Source of the DNA: Halomonas getboli | Lineage (GTDB): Bacteria; Pseudomonadota; Gammaproteobacteria; Pseudomonadales; Halomonadaceae | Reading direction: 5' to 3' | Assembly: GCF_023094245.1 (NCBI RefSeq) | Contig: NZ_JALMEW010000001.1 | Span: 451,397-515,396, forward strand | DNA: 64,000 bases | Shown: positions 45,009-53,671 of the stretch, one piece after another | Position numbering within the stretch: position 1 is the first letter of the stretch | How the letters are laid out: each line of letters starts with the position of its first letter | The notes under the pieces: model-generated | The model's database searches: none | Told to the model about the DNA's origin: nothing | What the model saw: the letters and a program-made list of their open reading frames with translations, nothing else | Program-made: the position numbers and the translations under genes

Positions 45009-45629
45009 ATGGTGGCCACGATGCTGCAACTCTTTCTACGGGTCGAGCACCAGACCACGCGTCTGGCCCTGTTCGGCGCCGTGCTCATGCTGATCGTGTC
45101 GGTGACCCTGGGGTTCTACCAGGTGATGACGCGATTCGTCTTCGATGCGCCCTCGACCTGGTCCGAGGTAATCTCCCGCTCGACGATGATCTGGTGCGTC
45201 TTCCTGGGAGCCGCGGCGGGCTTTCGCGGCGGCTTCATGATGTCCGTCGAGGTCATTTACAAGCTGATTCCCGGTCGCCGACTGATCTGGCTGGAGGGGC
45301 TGATCGCCCTGTGCTGTGCCGTCGTGCTGCTGGTACTGATGACCTACGGCACCGCCATGACGCTGCGCGTCCAGTCGCAGATGCTGTCCGGGCTCGAGGT
45401 CTCGATTTCCTGGGCCTATGCCGCCATGCCGGTGGGTGCGAGCTTCGCACTGGTGGCGGTAGTCGCCCGCCTGCTGGCGCAGGCGACCGGCCGGGAGGCC
45501 ATCGGGCCGGTCGTGGATGAGGTGTCGGAGGGACACGGTGAAGAGAGCCGGTCCGCGCCAGAGCCGCGCCGCTGCGTCTCCGGGGACATGGAATCCGACC
45601 GGCTCAACGAGAGGAGTGACCGCCCATGA
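45009..45629 (+). CDS. TRAP transporter small permease (DctQ family)
   Basis: 206 residues with four hydrophobic helices in the first 160 and a hydrophilic tail of about 40 residues that is unusually long for DctQ. Conserved TWSEVISRSTMIWCVFLGAAAGFR lies in the second helix region. The start is uncertain: ATG at 45009 or 45021, neither with a strong ribosome site. It overlaps the large permease by four bases. Confidence 0.87.
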   Translation: MVATMLQLFLRVEHQTTRLALFGAVLMLIVSVTLGFYQVMTRFVFDAPSTWSEVISRSTMIWCVFLGAAAGFRGGFMMSVEVIYKLIPGRRLIWLEGLIALCCAVVLLVLMTYGTAMTLRVQSQMLSGLEVSISWAYAAMPVGASFALVAVVARLLAQATGREAIGPVVDEVSEGHGEESRSAPEPRRCVSGDMESDRLNERSDRP

Positions 45630-46900
45630 ATGCCGCCATCGGACTCTCGCTGATCATCCTGTTCAGCCTGGGCGTGCCCATCGCCGTTTCGATCCTGCTG
45701 GCGTCGATCGTCGGCATCGAGTTCTTCTCGCGCCTGCCGCTGTTGCTGGTGCCGCAGCAGATGTTCGTGGGTATCGACAGCTTCCCGCTGATGGCGATCC
45801 CGTTCTTCATCCTGGCCGGCAACCTGATGGCCGCCGGTGGGATTTCCCGGCGCCTGGTGGATCTGGCCAAGGCCGTGGTGGGGGGCCTCCAGGGCGGGCT
45901 GGCGATGACCTGCGTGCTGACCTGCATGCTGTTCGCCGCGGTATCGGGCTCGAGCGTGGCCACCACCTTCGCCATCGGCTCGATCCTGATCCCGGCGATG
46001 GTCAAGCACGACTATCCGCGCCCGCTGGCCGCCTCGATCCAGGCGTCGTCGGCGGAGCTGGGAGTGCTGATTCCCCCCTCCATCCCGCTGATCCTCTACG
46101 GCGTCAGCACCGATACCTCGATCGGCAAGCTGTTCATCGCCGGCATCGGCCCGGGTCTGCTGATCGGCGGCGCCTTGCTGCTGTTCCTGTACCTGTTCTG
46201 CAAGGTGCGCGGCTACGGGCTCAAGGACCGCGAGGATCGCCATGACTTCATGACCGCCTTCAAGCGGGCCTGGGCCGCACTGCTGATGCCGGTGGTGGTG
46301 ATCGGCGGCATCTACGGCGGCGTCTTCACGCCCACCGAGGCCTCGGCGGTGGCGGTGGTCTACGCCCTGATCGTCGGCGGGCTGATCTACCGTGAACTGT
46401 CCTGGGCGGAGCTGCTGCCCATCTTCAGGCAGAGCGTGGTCTCGACGGCGGCGGTGATGCTGATCATCGCGGCGGCGGCGCTGTTCAGCTTCCTGATCAG
46501 CCGCTCCGGGCTGCCTGGCGAGGTGGCGGCCTGGGTGACCCAGGTGTTCGACAGTCCGATCGCCTTCCTGCTGGCGGTCAACGTCATGCTGCTGGTGGTG
46601 GGCATGTTCATCGAGACCTCGGCGGCGATCCTGGTGCTGGCGCCGATCTTCACTCCGATCGCCGTGCAGTACGGCATCGACCCGGTGCACTTCGGGCTGA
46701 TCATCGTCGTCAACCTGGCGCTGGGGATGTTCACGCCGCCGCTCGGCGTCAACCTGTTCGCCGCCTGCGCGGTGGCTCGCCTGTCGGTGGATCAGCTGCT
46801 GCCCTGGCTGATGCGGTTCGTGCTGGTGGTGCTGGCTTGCCTGATCGCGATCACCTATCTGCCCTGGATCTCGCTGGGGCTGGTCGACCTGCTGTACTGA
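45626..46900 (+). CDS. TRAP transporter large permease (DctM family)
   Basis: 424-residue inner-membrane permease with about 12 hydrophobic segments; it forms the Na+-coupled elevator channel with DctQ. The conserved IPFFILAGNLMAAGGISRRL and IPPSIPLILYGVSTDTSIG motifs, and NLALGMFTPPLGVNLFAA in the second repeat, are typical. Translation is coupled to dctQ by ATGA. Confidence 0.94.
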   Translation: MNAAIGLSLIILFSLGVPIAVSILLASIVGIEFFSRLPLLLVPQQMFVGIDSFPLMAIPFFILAGNLMAAGGISRRLVDLAKAVVGGLQGGLAMTCVLTCMLFAAVSGSSVATTFAIGSILIPAMVKHDYPRPLAASIQASSAELGVLIPPSIPLILYGVSTDTSIGKLFIAGIGPGLLIGGALLLFLYLFCKVRGYGLKDREDRHDFMTAFKRAWAALLMPVVVIGGIYGGVFTPTEASAVAVVYALIVGGLIYRELSWAELLPIFRQSVVSTAAVMLIIAAAALFSFLISRSGLPGEVAAWVTQVFDSPIAFLLAVNVMLLVVGMFIETSAAILVLAPIFTPIAVQYGIDPVHFGLIIVVNLALGMFTPPLGVNLFAACAVARLSVDQLLPWLMRFVLVVLACLIAITYLPWISLGLVDLLY

Positions 46901-46920
46901 CAACCCTCGAGGAGACATCG

Positions 46921-48381
46921 ATGAGTGCGTTACCCGTAACGCCGCGCTGCGCGGCACTGATCGGCGGGGAGTGGGTGACCACGCCCGGCACCCTGGGCGT
47001 CGAGGCACCGGCCACGGCCTCGCCGCTGGCCGAGATCGCCCGCTGCGGGGCGGACCAGGTGGACGCCGCGGTCGCCGCGGCTCGCCGGGCCTTCGACGGC
47101 GAGCTCGGCGACTGGCACCGGTGGTCGGCTCGCCGGCGCGGCGAATGGCTGCACGCCTTCGCCGACGCCATCGTCGCCGACGCCGCGACCCTGGCCGCGC
47201 TGGAGTGCGCCGATACCGGCAAGCCGATGTCCCAGGCCCGGGGCGACATCACCGCCTGTGCCCGCTACTTCCGCTTCTACGCCGGTGCGGCGGACAAGCT
47301 CCATGGCGAGACCATCCCCTTCGACAACGACTTCGCCGTGTTCACCCTGCGCGAGCCCTACGGTGTCTGCGCCCAGATCATTCCCTGGAACTACCCCTCG
47401 CAGATCTTCGGCCGCTGCGTGGCCGCGGCGCTGGCGGCCGGCAACAGCGTGGTGCTCAAGCCCGCCGAGGACGCCTGCCTGAGCGTGCTGCGCCTGGCCG
47501 AGCTGGCCGTCGAGGCCGGGCTGCCGGCCGGGGCGCTCAACGTGGTGCCGGGTCTGGGACGCGAGGCGGGCTCGGCGCTGGCCGCGCATCCGGGTATCGA
47601 TCACCTGTCGTTCACCGGCTCGCCGGAGACCGGGACCCTGGTCACCCAGGCCGCGGCGGTCCATCACGTGCCGGTGACCATGGAGCTCGGCGGCAAGTCA
47701 CCGCAGATCGTGTTTGCCGATGCCGACCTGGAGGCCGCCCTGACGGCAGTGGTGCGGGGCATCATCCAGAACGCCGGCCAGACCTGCTCGGCGGGAAGCC
47801 GACTGCTGGTCGAGGCCTCCTGCTACGACGAGGTCGTTTCGCGTCTCGCTGCACGCTTCGGCGACCTGCGCTGCGATGCCGGCGAGCGCGATGCCGACTG
47901 CGGCCCGCTGATCAACGCCCGCCAGCGCGAGAAGCTCGAGACCCGGCTGGCGGCGGCGCGGGCCGATGGCATTCGTGTGGCGGCGGTCGGCCATCTGGCC
48001 GAGGGGGTGCCCGCCGAGGGCCATTTCGTGGTGCCGCAGCTGCTGGTCGACATTCCCGACGACCATGAGGTGATCCGCGAGGAGCTGTTCGGTCCGGTGC
48101 TGGCGGTGCAGCGCTTCGACGACGAGGAGGATGCCGTGCGTCTGGCCAATGCCACCGACTTCGGCCTGTGTGCCGGTGTCTGGACCCGCGACGGCGGGCG
48201 TCAGCTGCGCCTGGCCAAGCGCATCCGCAGCGGCCAGGTCTTCGTCAACAACTACGGTGCCGCCGGCGGCATCGAGCTGCCGTTCGGCGGCATGGGCCGC
48301 TCCGGCCACGGCCGCGAGAAGGGCTTCGAGGGACTGAAGAGCTACACCCAGCTCAAGACGGTGGCGATCCGCCACGGCTGA
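46921..48381 (+). CDS. NAD(P)-dependent aldehyde dehydrogenase
   Basis: 486 residues. Catalytic Asn157 in IIPWNYP, general base Glu255 in TMELGGKSP, nucleophile Cys289 in NAGQTCSAGSR. Overall pattern is like betaine-aldehyde and gamma-aminobutyraldehyde dehydrogenases. It starts 20 bp after dctM, so it is part of the tetronate operon and may oxidise an aldotetrose or other sugar aldehyde to the acid; that substrate is an inference. Confidence 0.92.
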   Translation: MSALPVTPRCAALIGGEWVTTPGTLGVEAPATASPLAEIARCGADQVDAAVAAARRAFDGELGDWHRWSARRRGEWLHAFADAIVADAATLAALECADTGKPMSQARGDITACARYFRFYAGAADKLHGETIPFDNDFAVFTLREPYGVCAQIIPWNYPSQIFGRCVAAALAAGNSVVLKPAEDACLSVLRLAELAVEAGLPAGALNVVPGLGREAGSALAAHPGIDHLSFTGSPETGTLVTQAAAVHHVPVTMELGGKSPQIVFADADLEAALTAVVRGIIQNAGQTCSAGSRLLVEASCYDEVVSRLAARFGDLRCDAGERDADCGPLINARQREKLETRLAAARADGIRVAAVGHLAEGVPAEGHFVVPQLLVDIPDDHEVIREELFGPVLAVQRFDDEEDAVRLANATDFGLCAGVWTRDGGRQLRLAKRIRSGQVFVNNYGAAGGIELPFGGMGRSGHGREKGFEGLKSYTQLKTVAIRHG

Positions 48382-48538
48382 GGCGTCGACGGAACCCACT
48401 GCGACCGGCATGACGGAGTGACGGACTCGGCGCCAGGAGTCGGCCTCCGAGGGCTGGGCAGCTGGCGGTCATGAGGCATGCCGGTCGGTCAGCGCCCCTG
48501 GGGGCGAGGGATGGCTATCCATTAAGGAGAGAGATGAG

Positions 48539-49420
48539 ATGAGCAAGACATACCGGATCGGCATGATCGGCGTGGGCCTGATGGGCCACGGCATCGCCAC
48601 CAGCCTGCTGCGCAGCGGCCATCGGCTGAGTTTTCTCGACCATCCCGGCAACCAGCCGGTCGAGGACCTTCTGGCGGCCGGTGCCGAGAGGCGCACCAGC
48701 GCCCGCGAGGTGGCCGAGCATGCCGAAGTGGTGATCCTCTGCGTGACCGGCACGCCCCAGGTGGAGAGCGTGCTGTCCGATGCCGGCGGCGTGCTGGAAG
48801 GCCTGCGGGCGGGCGGCGTGATCATCGACTGCTCGACGGCGATTCCGAGCTCCACCCTGGCCATCGCCGAGCGCGTCGCCGCCGCCGGCGGACAGTTCAT
48901 GGATGCCGCCATGACGCGCACGCCCAAGGAGGCCGCCGAGGGGCGCCTCAACCTGATCGTCGGCGCCACCGACGAGCTGTTCCGCGAGGTGAAGCCGCTG
49001 CTGGAGAGTTTCTCCGAGCACATCACCCATGGAGGTCCTGTGGGCTCGGGGCACAAGCTCAAGCTGCTGCACAACTACGTGTCGCTGGGCTTCACCGCGG
49101 TGCTGGCCGAAGCCGCTGCCGCTTCCCGCCGGGCCGGCATCGAGGACGACGTCCTGCTCGAGGTGCTGGGCAACGGCGGCGGTGGCGGGGTGGTGCTGGA
49201 ACGCCTGCGGCCGTTCATTGCCGCAGGGGACCCCTCGGGTTTCCGTTTCAGCCTCTCCAACACGTACAAGGATATCGGCTACTACAACGCCATGGCCCGG
49301 GACCTGGGCGCCGAACGCGGCGTGGCCGCCGCCATCGATGCGCTGTATCGCGATGTCAACGAGCGCGGGCACGGCGATCGTCTGACCCCGGAGCTGGTGG
49401 CGTTGCTGGGAGAGTCATGA
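48539..49420 (+). CDS. Second beta-hydroxyacid dehydrogenase (3-hydroxyisobutyrate dehydrogenase-like)
   Basis: 293 residues. Cofactor motif GMIGVGLMGHGIA, substrate motif DAAMTRTPKEAAEGRLN, catalytic Lys in GSGHKLKLLHNY. The motif around the substrate site differs from LtnD in this window, so it likely acts on another acid. AAGGAGAGAG precedes the ATG. A 157-bp gap with a small hairpin separates it from the aldehyde dehydrogenase, so it may be transcribed with or independently of the operon. Confidence 0.9.
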   Translation: MSKTYRIGMIGVGLMGHGIATSLLRSGHRLSFLDHPGNQPVEDLLAAGAERRTSAREVAEHAEVVILCVTGTPQVESVLSDAGGVLEGLRAGGVIIDCSTAIPSSTLAIAERVAAAGGQFMDAAMTRTPKEAAEGRLNLIVGATDELFREVKPLLESFSEHITHGGPVGSGHKLKLLHNYVSLGFTAVLAEAAAASRRAGIEDDVLLEVLGNGGGGGVVLERLRPFIAAGDPSGFRFSLSNTYKDIGYYNAMARDLGAERGVAAAIDALYRDVNERGHGDRLTPELVALLGES

Positions 49421-49471
49421 GGGAAAGTGAGGCGCTGGCATCGACGGCGCCGGCGCGGCATCCTGTAGGCC

Positions 49472-50155
49472 ATGAACGTCGATCTTCCCATCACGCCCCG
49501 CAGCGTCGAGCGTTCCTATCCACTCGACTGCCTGAGCGACACCCACGACTACCACCAGCTGCTGGTGGGGCTCGACGGCCGCGTGGACGTCGAGATCGAG
49601 GGGCGGGGCGCCGCCATGGCGCCGGGGAGCGTGTGCCTGATCCCCGCCGCGGCGACTCACCACTACCTGGGGCTCGACGCCGACAACCGCTGCCGCGTGC
49701 TGGACCTGCCGGCGGGAGGGGCCGTGGATGCGCTGTTCGAGTGCATTCGCTTCCTGCGCCTGGCGCCGGAGGAGGCCGCCGGGCTGGATGACGACAGCCT
49801 GCTGGCGCGGCTCGGCGCCGCGCCTGGCTGGCAGGGGCCGCGGCTCAACATGGCGCGCCTGACCCGGCGAGTGCAGGCCGATCCGGCGGCGGCCTGGAAT
49901 CTGGCCCGGCTGGCCGAGGCCGCACGGCTCTCCGAGCGGCAGCTGCGCCGCAGCCTCGTCGCGCTCACCGGCCTCACGCCCTGGCAGTGGCTGACGCATC
50001 AGCGTCTGGCGCTGGCCGAGCGGCTGCTGACCGCCAGCGATGCCTCCATCACCGAGATCGCCCAGGCCTGCGGCTTCGCCGACGGCGCCCAGTTCAGCCG
50101 CCATTTCCGACGCTGGCGAGGGCAGACGCCGAGCGCCTTTCGTCGCGCTCACTGA
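49472..50155 (+). CDS. AraC-family transcriptional regulator
   Basis: 227 residues: a short cupin-like N-terminal half (DYHQLLVGLDGRVDVEIEGRG) and a C-terminal double HTH (NLARLAEAARLSERQLRRSL, ITEIAQACGFADGAQFSRHFRRWRG). It resembles the AraC protein at 10380 in the sensor domain and is compact like regulators of DMT exporters. It lies 73 bp before the EamA transporter, a probable target. Confidence 0.9.
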   Translation: MNVDLPITPRSVERSYPLDCLSDTHDYHQLLVGLDGRVDVEIEGRGAAMAPGSVCLIPAAATHHYLGLDADNRCRVLDLPAGGAVDALFECIRFLRLAPEEAAGLDDDSLLARLGAAPGWQGPRLNMARLTRRVQADPAAAWNLARLAEAARLSERQLRRSLVALTGLTPWQWLTHQRLALAERLLTASDASITEIAQACGFADGAQFSRHFRRWRGQTPSAFRRAH

Positions 50156-50228
50156 CGGCCGAAATCGACAAGTCGTCGTCTTCCTTACCCTTCATACTGC
50201 TCAGCCGACCCGCGAATGGAGAATCGAG

Positions 50229-51161
50229 ATGTCGGCTGTTTCCCCCGCCGAGGCGCGCCGCGCCACCTTGTGGGGCGCCAGTACCGTCCTGAGCTGGGCG
50301 ACGCTGGCGCTGTTTACCCAATGGGCCGGCCCGGTGCCGCCCTTCCTGCTGACCGCGCTGTGCTTCGGCCTGGCCGGCGGCCTGGCGCTGCTGGTGTTCC
50401 TGCTGCGCGGCGAAGGCCGGGCCCTGGCCGAGGCCTTCCGCCAGCCGCCGGCGGGCTGGCTGCTGGGCGTGGGCGGGCTGTTCGGCTACCACCTGTGCTA
50501 CTTCATCGCCCAGCAGAACGCGCCGGCGGCCAATGCCGGGCTGATCAGCTACCTGTGGCCACTGCTGATCGTGATCCTGGCCGGCTGGCTGCTGCCGGGC
50601 GAGCGCCTGCGCACCATTCACCTGGTGGGCGGCGTGTGTGGCTTCATCGGCGCGGCGCTGCTGGTCGGCCCCGACGGCTTCGACTGGTCCGGCGAATACA
50701 CGTCGGGCTATCTGGTGGCGCTGCTGGCGGCCTTCATCTGGAGCGGCTATTCGGTGGTGTCGCGACTGCTGGCGCGGATTCCGACCACGGCGGTGGCCTG
50801 GAACTGCCTCGGCGCTGCGGTGCTGGCGCTCGCCTGCCATCTGGCCTGGGAACCGCGCGGCTGGCCGGAGGGCGCCAACCTGTGGGCGATCCTGGCGCTT
50901 GGGCTCGGCCCGGTGGGCAGCGCCTTCTTCACCTGGGATCTGGGCATGAAGCGTGGGCACGTGCGCCTGCTGGGGCTCTTGTCCTATGCCACGCCGCTGT
51001 GCTCGACCCTGGTACTGATTGCCGCCGGTCTGGCCGCGCCCAGCCCGACCCTGCTGCTGGCCGCGCTGCTGATCTGCGGCGGGGCGTTGATCGGTAGCGG
51101 CATGTTGAGGGGGCGAAAGAATCGGCGTTCGCGTGAGGCGACGGAGTCGTCGCGGGGATAA
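50229..51161 (+). CDS. EamA-family drug/metabolite transporter
   Basis: 310 residues with ten predicted transmembrane helices in two EamA repeats; the second begins near SGYLVALLAAFIWSGYSVVSR. The APAANAGLISYLWPLLIVILAG segment is typical. The substrate is unknown; it may export an amino acid or metabolite. ATG chosen with GGAGAATCGAG upstream; it lies in a run with the AraC gene and csaA. Confidence 0.9.
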   Translation: MSAVSPAEARRATLWGASTVLSWATLALFTQWAGPVPPFLLTALCFGLAGGLALLVFLLRGEGRALAEAFRQPPAGWLLGVGGLFGYHLCYFIAQQNAPAANAGLISYLWPLLIVILAGWLLPGERLRTIHLVGGVCGFIGAALLVGPDGFDWSGEYTSGYLVALLAAFIWSGYSVVSRLLARIPTTAVAWNCLGAAVLALACHLAWEPRGWPEGANLWAILALGLGPVGSAFFTWDLGMKRGHVRLLGLLSYATPLCSTLVLIAAGLAAPSPTLLLAALLICGGALIGSGMLRGRKNRRSREATESSRG

Positions 51162-51210
51162 CCCCTCGGCGCGTCGCCGGGCACATTCAAGAGGTCAGAA
51201 GGACACCGTC

Positions 51211-51549
51211 ATGGAACAGATCGAATGGTCGGATTTCGCCAGGGTCGAACTGCGGGTGGGCACTATCGTCGAGGCCGAGGTCTTTGCCGAGGCGCGGCGC
51301 CCGGCCTATCGGCTGCGCGTCGACTTCGGCGAGGCCATCGGGGTACGCAAGTCCAGCGCCCAGATCACCGAGCTTTACGACCCGGAGGCGCTGGTGGGCC
51401 GTCAGGTGGTCGCCGTCGTCAACTTCCCGCCGAAGCAGATCGGCCCGATGACGTCGGAGTGCCTGGTTACCGGCTTCCACCGCGACGATGGCGCCGTGGC
51501 GCTGGCCGTGCCCGATATGGCGGTGCCGAACGGGGCGCGGCTGGCATGA
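51211..51549 (+). CDS. csaA: CsaA-type tRNA-binding-domain protein
   Basis: 112-residue OB-fold protein of the EMAP-II/Arc1p tRNA-binding family. FARVELRVGTIVEAEVF and FPPKQIGPMTSECLVTGF are CsaA signatures. In Bacillus CsaA has export-chaperone activity, and E. coli YgjH is a related tRNA-binding protein. AGAAGGA precedes the ATG. Two long hairpins follow before the convergent transporter gene. Confidence 0.92.
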   Translation: MEQIEWSDFARVELRVGTIVEAEVFAEARRPAYRLRVDFGEAIGVRKSSAQITELYDPEALVGRQVVAVVNFPPKQIGPMTSECLVTGFHRDDGAVALAVPDMAVPNGARLA

Positions 51550-51552
51550 CGC

Positions 51553-51580
51553 GGGCCGCCATGATCGCTCATGGCGGCCC
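51553..51580 (+). terminator. Strong hairpin directly after csaA
   Basis: Perfect 12-bp stem (51553-51564 with 51569-51580, loop TCGC), three bases after the csaA stop. No T-tract on either strand; likely the csaA 3' end. Confidence 0.6.
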
Positions 51581-51589
51581 TGTGATGAG

Positions 51590-51627
51590 GCGACATGGGC
51601 CGGCCTGCATGCCCCGGCCCATGTCGC
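51590..51627 (-). terminator. Second hairpin, toward the convergent TctA gene
   Basis: Perfect 14-bp stem (51590-51603 with 51614-51627, 10-nt loop) 20 bp from the TctA stop at 51648. No T-tract; probably the 3' end of the tct operon or a bidirectional block between convergent genes. Confidence 0.55.
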
Positions 51628-51647
51628 GTATGGCTGTCGAGGCGGGC

Positions 51648-53597
51648 TCAGCCGAACAGCAGGGGATCGATGATCCCGGGGGGATAGGTCAGGGTCAGGA
51701 ACTGTGCCATGCCGACCAGGAAAGCCATGACGCCGAGTGACATGATGATCGCCATCCAAGGCTTGAGGCGCGCAACGGTCAGCAGGAAGACGAGGGAGAA
51801 GAGCGTCGCCGCGGTGACGAACCCCAGCAATAGCATGCTCCCTACCAGAGCGAAGAAGCCGATCAGCCAGAGTCCTTGCTGTCCGATGGCTTGAGGCTGC
51901 CGCTGGGGGCGATGCAGCAGGCAGCGAGCGATCTCCAGCAGGCAGGACGCGGCGAGGATCGTGATGGCCAGTCGCGGCATGATGCCGCCGATCAGCGTCA
52001 GGTCGGCCACATCGATCCAGGCAACGACAGCCGTTGCCAGCAGGGCGGCGAAGAGCACCACGTCGATGACGCCCAGCGTCGGAGGTTCGGCACGAGCCGT
52101 GGAGGCGGCACCGACCGTGGATGCCTGACGACGCTTGAGCCATAGCGAGCGCAGCACGGGAATGAAGAGGGCCGCCAGGATCAGCGCACCGATGATCAAT
52201 ACGCCGGGGCGCATGAAGGCATCCGTACCCTGGAACTGCACCGCCTGATAGAAGTAACCCTCTGCGCCGGGAGCCAGCACGAAACCGATCAGGAAGGCGG
52301 GGCGCGACCAGTTGGCCTGCTTGAACAGAACGCCCAGGACACCGACCGCCCCCAGGGCGAACAGATCACCTGCCGAGCGCGTGGCCTGGAAGGCGGCGAA
52401 CATGATCAGCACCGTGATCACGGGCGCCAGCGTGGCAAAGGGCACTCGGGTCAGGCCGGCGACCGGGCGCGCCAGCACCAGGCAGAGTGCGGCGCCCAGG
52501 ATATTGGCCAGGGCCAGCGACCAGATAATGGTGTAGGTCAGGTCGAGGTGAGTCTCGATCATGCCGACGCCGGGCTGCAGCCCGAGCAGCAGCAGCCCGC
52601 CGAGGAACACCGCCGCCGTGCCCGAACCCGGAACGCCGAACAGCAGCGTCGGCACCATGGCGCCGCAGGCGCAGGCATTGTTGGCGGACTCGGGGGCGAT
52701 CACCCCGCGGATATCGCCCTGGCCGAATTCGGACTTGTCCTTGGCGCTTTGCACGGCATGCCCGTAGGTGAGCCAGTCGACCACCGAGCCGGCCAGCCCG
52801 GGGATGGTGCCGATCAGGCTGCCGATTGCCGCACAGCGCGCCACGAGACCGCGCTGTTCACGGACATCGCGGATGCCTTGCCGCCAGCCTTCGCCGAGTT
52901 TGCAGGGCTCTTCGGCGATGGCGCCGCGCTTGACCAGCAGATCGATGATCTCCGGGAGGGCGAAGATCCCGAGGCCCACGACCACCAGAGGCACGCCATC
53001 GTAGAGGTAGTCGAGCCCGAAGTTCATGCGGAACTCGCCCGTGGCCGGTGCCATGCCGATGGCCCCCACCAGCAGGCCGAGGCCACAGGCGGCCAGCCCC
53101 TTGAAGAGGTCGCGTCCGGAGAGAACGGCCACCATCGACAGGCCCAGCAGGGTCAGCATGAAGAGCTCGGACGACGAGAACGACAGCACCAGTGGGCGCG
53201 CGATCAGGATAAAGCCGGTGAGAATGACGGCCCCGATCAGGCCCCCGATCATGGACGACAGAAAGGCGCTGGACAGCGCGCGTGCCGCCTGACCGCGCTT
53301 GGCCAGCGAGAAGCCGTCGATGACGGTCGCCTGGGACGCGCTGGATCCGGGGATGCCCAGCAGCACCGAGGCAAAGGTATCGCCGGTCGGGATCACGGCC
53401 ACCAGCCCCATCAGCATGCCGAGGGCGACGCTGGGTTCCATGCCGTAGAGGAAGGGCAGCAGAAGCGACATGCCGGCGATGCCCCCGAGGCCGGGGATGA
53501 TGCCGACCACGAGCCCGACGAGAACGCCGAGTACCATGAAGAGCAGATGGGACAGGGTGAACAGCTGCCCAAGACTGGAGAGAAGGATATCGAGCAT
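51648..53597 (-). CDS. Tripartite tricarboxylate transporter permease, TctA fused to a TctB-like domain
   Basis: 649 residues against about 500 for TctA alone. Residues 1-500 are the large permease: GLVVGIIPGLGGIAGMSLLLPFLYGM near the start, IPGSSASQATVIDG, and the repeat LFGVPGSGTAAVFLGGL in the second half. From about 510 a linker (STVGAASTARAEPP) leads to a 140-residue domain with four hydrophobic helices that looks like the small subunit TctB. No separate tctB gene exists in the operon, which supports fusion. Confidence 0.9.
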   Translation of the reverse strand: MLDILLSSLGQLFTLSHLLFMVLGVLVGLVVGIIPGLGGIAGMSLLLPFLYGMEPSVALGMLMGLVAVIPTGDTFASVLLGIPGSSASQATVIDGFSLAKRGQAARALSSAFLSSMIGGLIGAVILTGFILIARPLVLSFSSSELFMLTLLGLSMVAVLSGRDLFKGLAACGLGLLVGAIGMAPATGEFRMNFGLDYLYDGVPLVVVGLGIFALPEIIDLLVKRGAIAEEPCKLGEGWRQGIRDVREQRGLVARCAAIGSLIGTIPGLAGSVVDWLTYGHAVQSAKDKSEFGQGDIRGVIAPESANNACACGAMVPTLLFGVPGSGTAAVFLGGLLLLGLQPGVGMIETHLDLTYTIIWSLALANILGAALCLVLARPVAGLTRVPFATLAPVITVLIMFAAFQATRSAGDLFALGAVGVLGVLFKQANWSRPAFLIGFVLAPGAEGYFYQAVQFQGTDAFMRPGVLIIGALILAALFIPVLRSLWLKRRQASTVGAASTARAEPPTLGVIDVVLFAALLATAVVAWIDVADLTLIGGIMPRLAITILAASCLLEIARCLLHRPQRQPQAIGQQGLWLIGFFALVGSMLLLGFVTAATLFSLVFLLTVARLKPWMAIIMSLGVMAFLVGMAQFLTLTYPPGIIDPLLFG

Positions 53598-53671
53598 GGC
53601 GTATGGCTCTTGTATTGTGTGATCAGGAGGAGCCAGGGATGCCGGCCCCTTGGGCCGGCATGTTCCACTGT

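Noticed and set aside
46921-48381. Betaine aldehyde dehydrogenase BetB of a bet operon
   Set aside because: No betA, betI or choline transporter is adjacent; the gene sits in the tetronate operon.
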